This document shows, one piece after another, positions 4,775 through 6,102 of a stretch of DNA of 6,102 nucleotides. Source of the DNA: Nocardioidaceae bacterium (lineage in GTDB: Bacteria > Actinomycetota > Actinomycetes > Propionibacteriales > Nocardioidaceae); the NCBI GenBank assembly GCA_013696015.1, contig JACCZI010000310.1:1-6102 (forward strand), given 5' to 3'. The notes beneath the pieces were generated by a model that made no database searches, had not been told where the DNA came from, and worked only from the letters and a program-made list of their open reading frames with translations. How positions within the stretch are numbered: position 1 is the first letter of the stretch; every line of letters starts with the position of its first letter. The translations under genes were made by a program, and so were the position numbers.

Positions 4775-6102
4775 TCATGCGGCACTCGAGTCGACACAGC
4801 CCGGACCGGACTTGGCCCAGGCCCTGAGCGACTGCGACGTGTCCGCGCTGACTGCGGAGCAGCTACTCGACGTGGCTCGCGCCGCCCAGCGGGTTGCCGC
4901 CTGGGCTGAGTCCTGTCAGCTGGACGCGGTGGCTGCCTTCGCCGACCACCGTGCGCCCGAGTCCGAACCGGACCGGCGTCCCGAGCTGTTTGGGGAACGT
5001 GCCGTCACAGGAGGCGGCCCTGGTACGCCTGAGATACTCGAGTTTGCTGCAGAGGAGGTCTCCGCCGAGCTCGGCATGTCGTCCTTCCGGGCTGCGCGTG
5101 TGATCGCAGACGCCTTGGACCTGCGGCATCGTCTCCCGCGCGTGCGGCAGGCGCTGGTCGAGGGTCGCATCGACGGCTGGCGTGCCAGCATCGTGGCGAA
5201 CGGCACCCGCAGGCTGTCGGCGCCCGCCTGCGCGGCTATGGAGAGCGACCTGTTGCCCCGGCTCGATCGGATCACGGCGCGCCGGCTTAGGCAGGCCGTT
5301 GACGCTGCACTCGTCTGCCACGGCGAAGACGTTGCCGCGGACGAGCTGGTGACCGCCGAGCACGAGCAGTACGTCCGCTTCGGGGACTCCGATCTGCTGG
5401 GCAACAAAGAGTGCTGGGCGGTGATGGCGGCGGGCGACGCGATCCGCCTCGATGCCCGCATCGAGCTCGTCGTCGACCTCATGGTGGCCGAGGCTCGCCT
5501 GACCGGTGCCGAGGTGACGGCGACCCGCGGACAGTTGCGGGCACGAGCCCTCGGGATGCTCGCCGATCCGACCACCGTCATCGCCTTGTTCAAGCGGGTC
5601 AGAGCCTTGCGAAGCCGGTCCACGGGTGACGCCGGCCCGGTGCCCGAGCCGTCGGACTCGGAGTTGCCGTCAACCGTGCTCTACCTGCACCTGCGCCGCG
5701 AGGACCTGCTCGACCAGGCCGACGGCGCTGCCACCGTCGAGGGCAGCGGTCACCTCCCCGCCACCTCCCTGCCTTACCAGGCGATCGAGGAGGTGCTCGG
5801 GCATTCTCATATCACGATCAGGCCGGTCATCGATCTCGACCACATGGCCCCAGGGGCGGGATACGCCTTCACCGGCGACAACCGCGAGGCGGTGATCCTC
5901 AAGAGTCTCACCTGCATCTTTCCTTTCTGTGACCGCCCGTCGCGTCGCTGCCATACCGATCACAGCATCCCGGCTCCCCTCGGACCCACTTCCGTCGACG
6001 ATGGCGGTCCGCTGTGCCCGCGACATCACAGGGTCAAGACGCACGGCCGATGGCGGTTGAGCCAGCCGTTCAACGGAATCTACGTCTGGCTCTCACCGAC
6101 CG
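4767..6102 (+). CDS. DUF222 / 13E12-family HNH endonuclease-like protein (3' end outside window)
   Basis: This protein has an N-terminal DUF222 region and a C-terminal HNH nuclease domain; 445 residues are visible with no stop. The helical DUF222 part covers roughly residues 20-300, with family-like LLDVARAAQRVAAWAESCQLDAV (33-55) and ALVEGRIDGWRA (129-140). The HNH domain at about 380-430 has Cys383 and Cys388 (CIFPFC), the catalytic DH pair at Asp398-His399, Cys417 in PLC, and His420-His421 in the RHHRVKTHGRW stretch. The Cys pairs should hold a structural zinc. The middle Asn expected near 412 is Asp (DDGGPLC), a change seen in active HNH proteins too. Start ATG 4767 gives the MF-D/E opening common in this family and is the first codon of a predicted leaderless transcript. 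Most of the domain is present, so only a short tail should be missing. The family is often multicopy in actinobacteria; its biological role is not settled. Confidence 0.9.
   Translation, partial: MFDHAALESTQPGPDLAQALSDCDVSALTAEQLLDVARAAQRVAAWAESCQLDAVAAFADHRAPESEPDRRPELFGERAVTGGGPGTPEILEFAAEEVSAELGMSSFRAARVIADALDLRHRLPRVRQALVEGRIDGWRASIVANGTRRLSAPACAAMESDLLPRLDRITARRLRQAVDAALVCHGEDVAADELVTAEHEQYVRFGDSDLLGNKECWAVMAAGDAIRLDARIELVVDLMVAEARLTGAEVTATRGQLRARALGMLADPTTVIALFKRVRALRSRSTGDAGPVPEPSDSELPSTVLYLHLRREDLLDQADGAATVEGSGHLPATSLPYQAIEEVLGHSHITIRPVIDLDHMAPGAGYAFTGDNREAVILKSLTCIFPFCDRPSRRCHTDHSIPAPLGPTSVDDGGPLCPRHHRVKTHGRWRLSQPFNGIYVWLSPT

Noticed and set aside
4916..5623. A long open frame of 235 codons on the minus strand inside the HNH gene
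   Set aside because: It is Ser/Arg/Ala-rich with no recognisable motif, typical of antisense frames in GC-rich genes. The + strand reading has clear DUF222 and HNH features across the same bases.

Overview
The window is a stretch of very GC-rich chromosome, densely packed and read entirely from the + strand. Its codon use, GTG starts, 4-nt stop/start overlaps, an alr-tsaE-tsaB-rimI gene order and a DUF222/HNH endonuclease of the 13E12 type all point to an actinobacterium (Actinomycetota). The sequence does not fix the genus. Seven protein genes are complete or nearly so, and one gene runs off each end: alr at the 5' end and the HNH gene at the 3' end. No rRNA, tRNA, CRISPR array or insertion sequence was seen, and no non-coding stretch is longer than about 115 nt.

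Positions 1-3784 look like one translationally coupled operon of six genes: the C-terminal part of alanine racemase (alr), a membrane-anchored alpha/beta hydrolase, a family 4 iron-sulfur uracil-DNA glycosylase, tsaE, tsaB and rimI. Four of the five junctions are 4-nt GTGA/ATGA overlaps. The fifth, tsaE to tsaB, is an 11-nt gap that contains a possible leaderless promoter. TsaE and TsaB belong to the machinery that makes the t6A modification of tRNA. RimI acetylates protein N-termini, and alanine racemase supplies D-alanine for peptidoglycan. The catalytic t6A subunit gene tsaD, which commonly follows rimI in actinobacteria (as in Mycobacterium tuberculosis), is absent here. A folded inverted repeat just after rimI probably ends the operon.

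Positions 3785-4704 hold a short intergenic region and a PlsC-type 1-acylglycerol-3-phosphate acyltransferase, which seems to start from a leaderless GTG. Positions 4705-6102 hold an intergenic region of about 60 nt and a DUF222-HNH endonuclease-like gene that is open at the window edge. Its start codon lies inside a 10-of-12 match to the actinobacterial LexA (SOS) operator, directly beside an AT-rich -10 element. This suggests a leaderless, DNA-damage-controlled gene and is the most interesting signal in the window. I found no evidence of a wholly new system. The rest is housekeeping content with an unusual arrangement.
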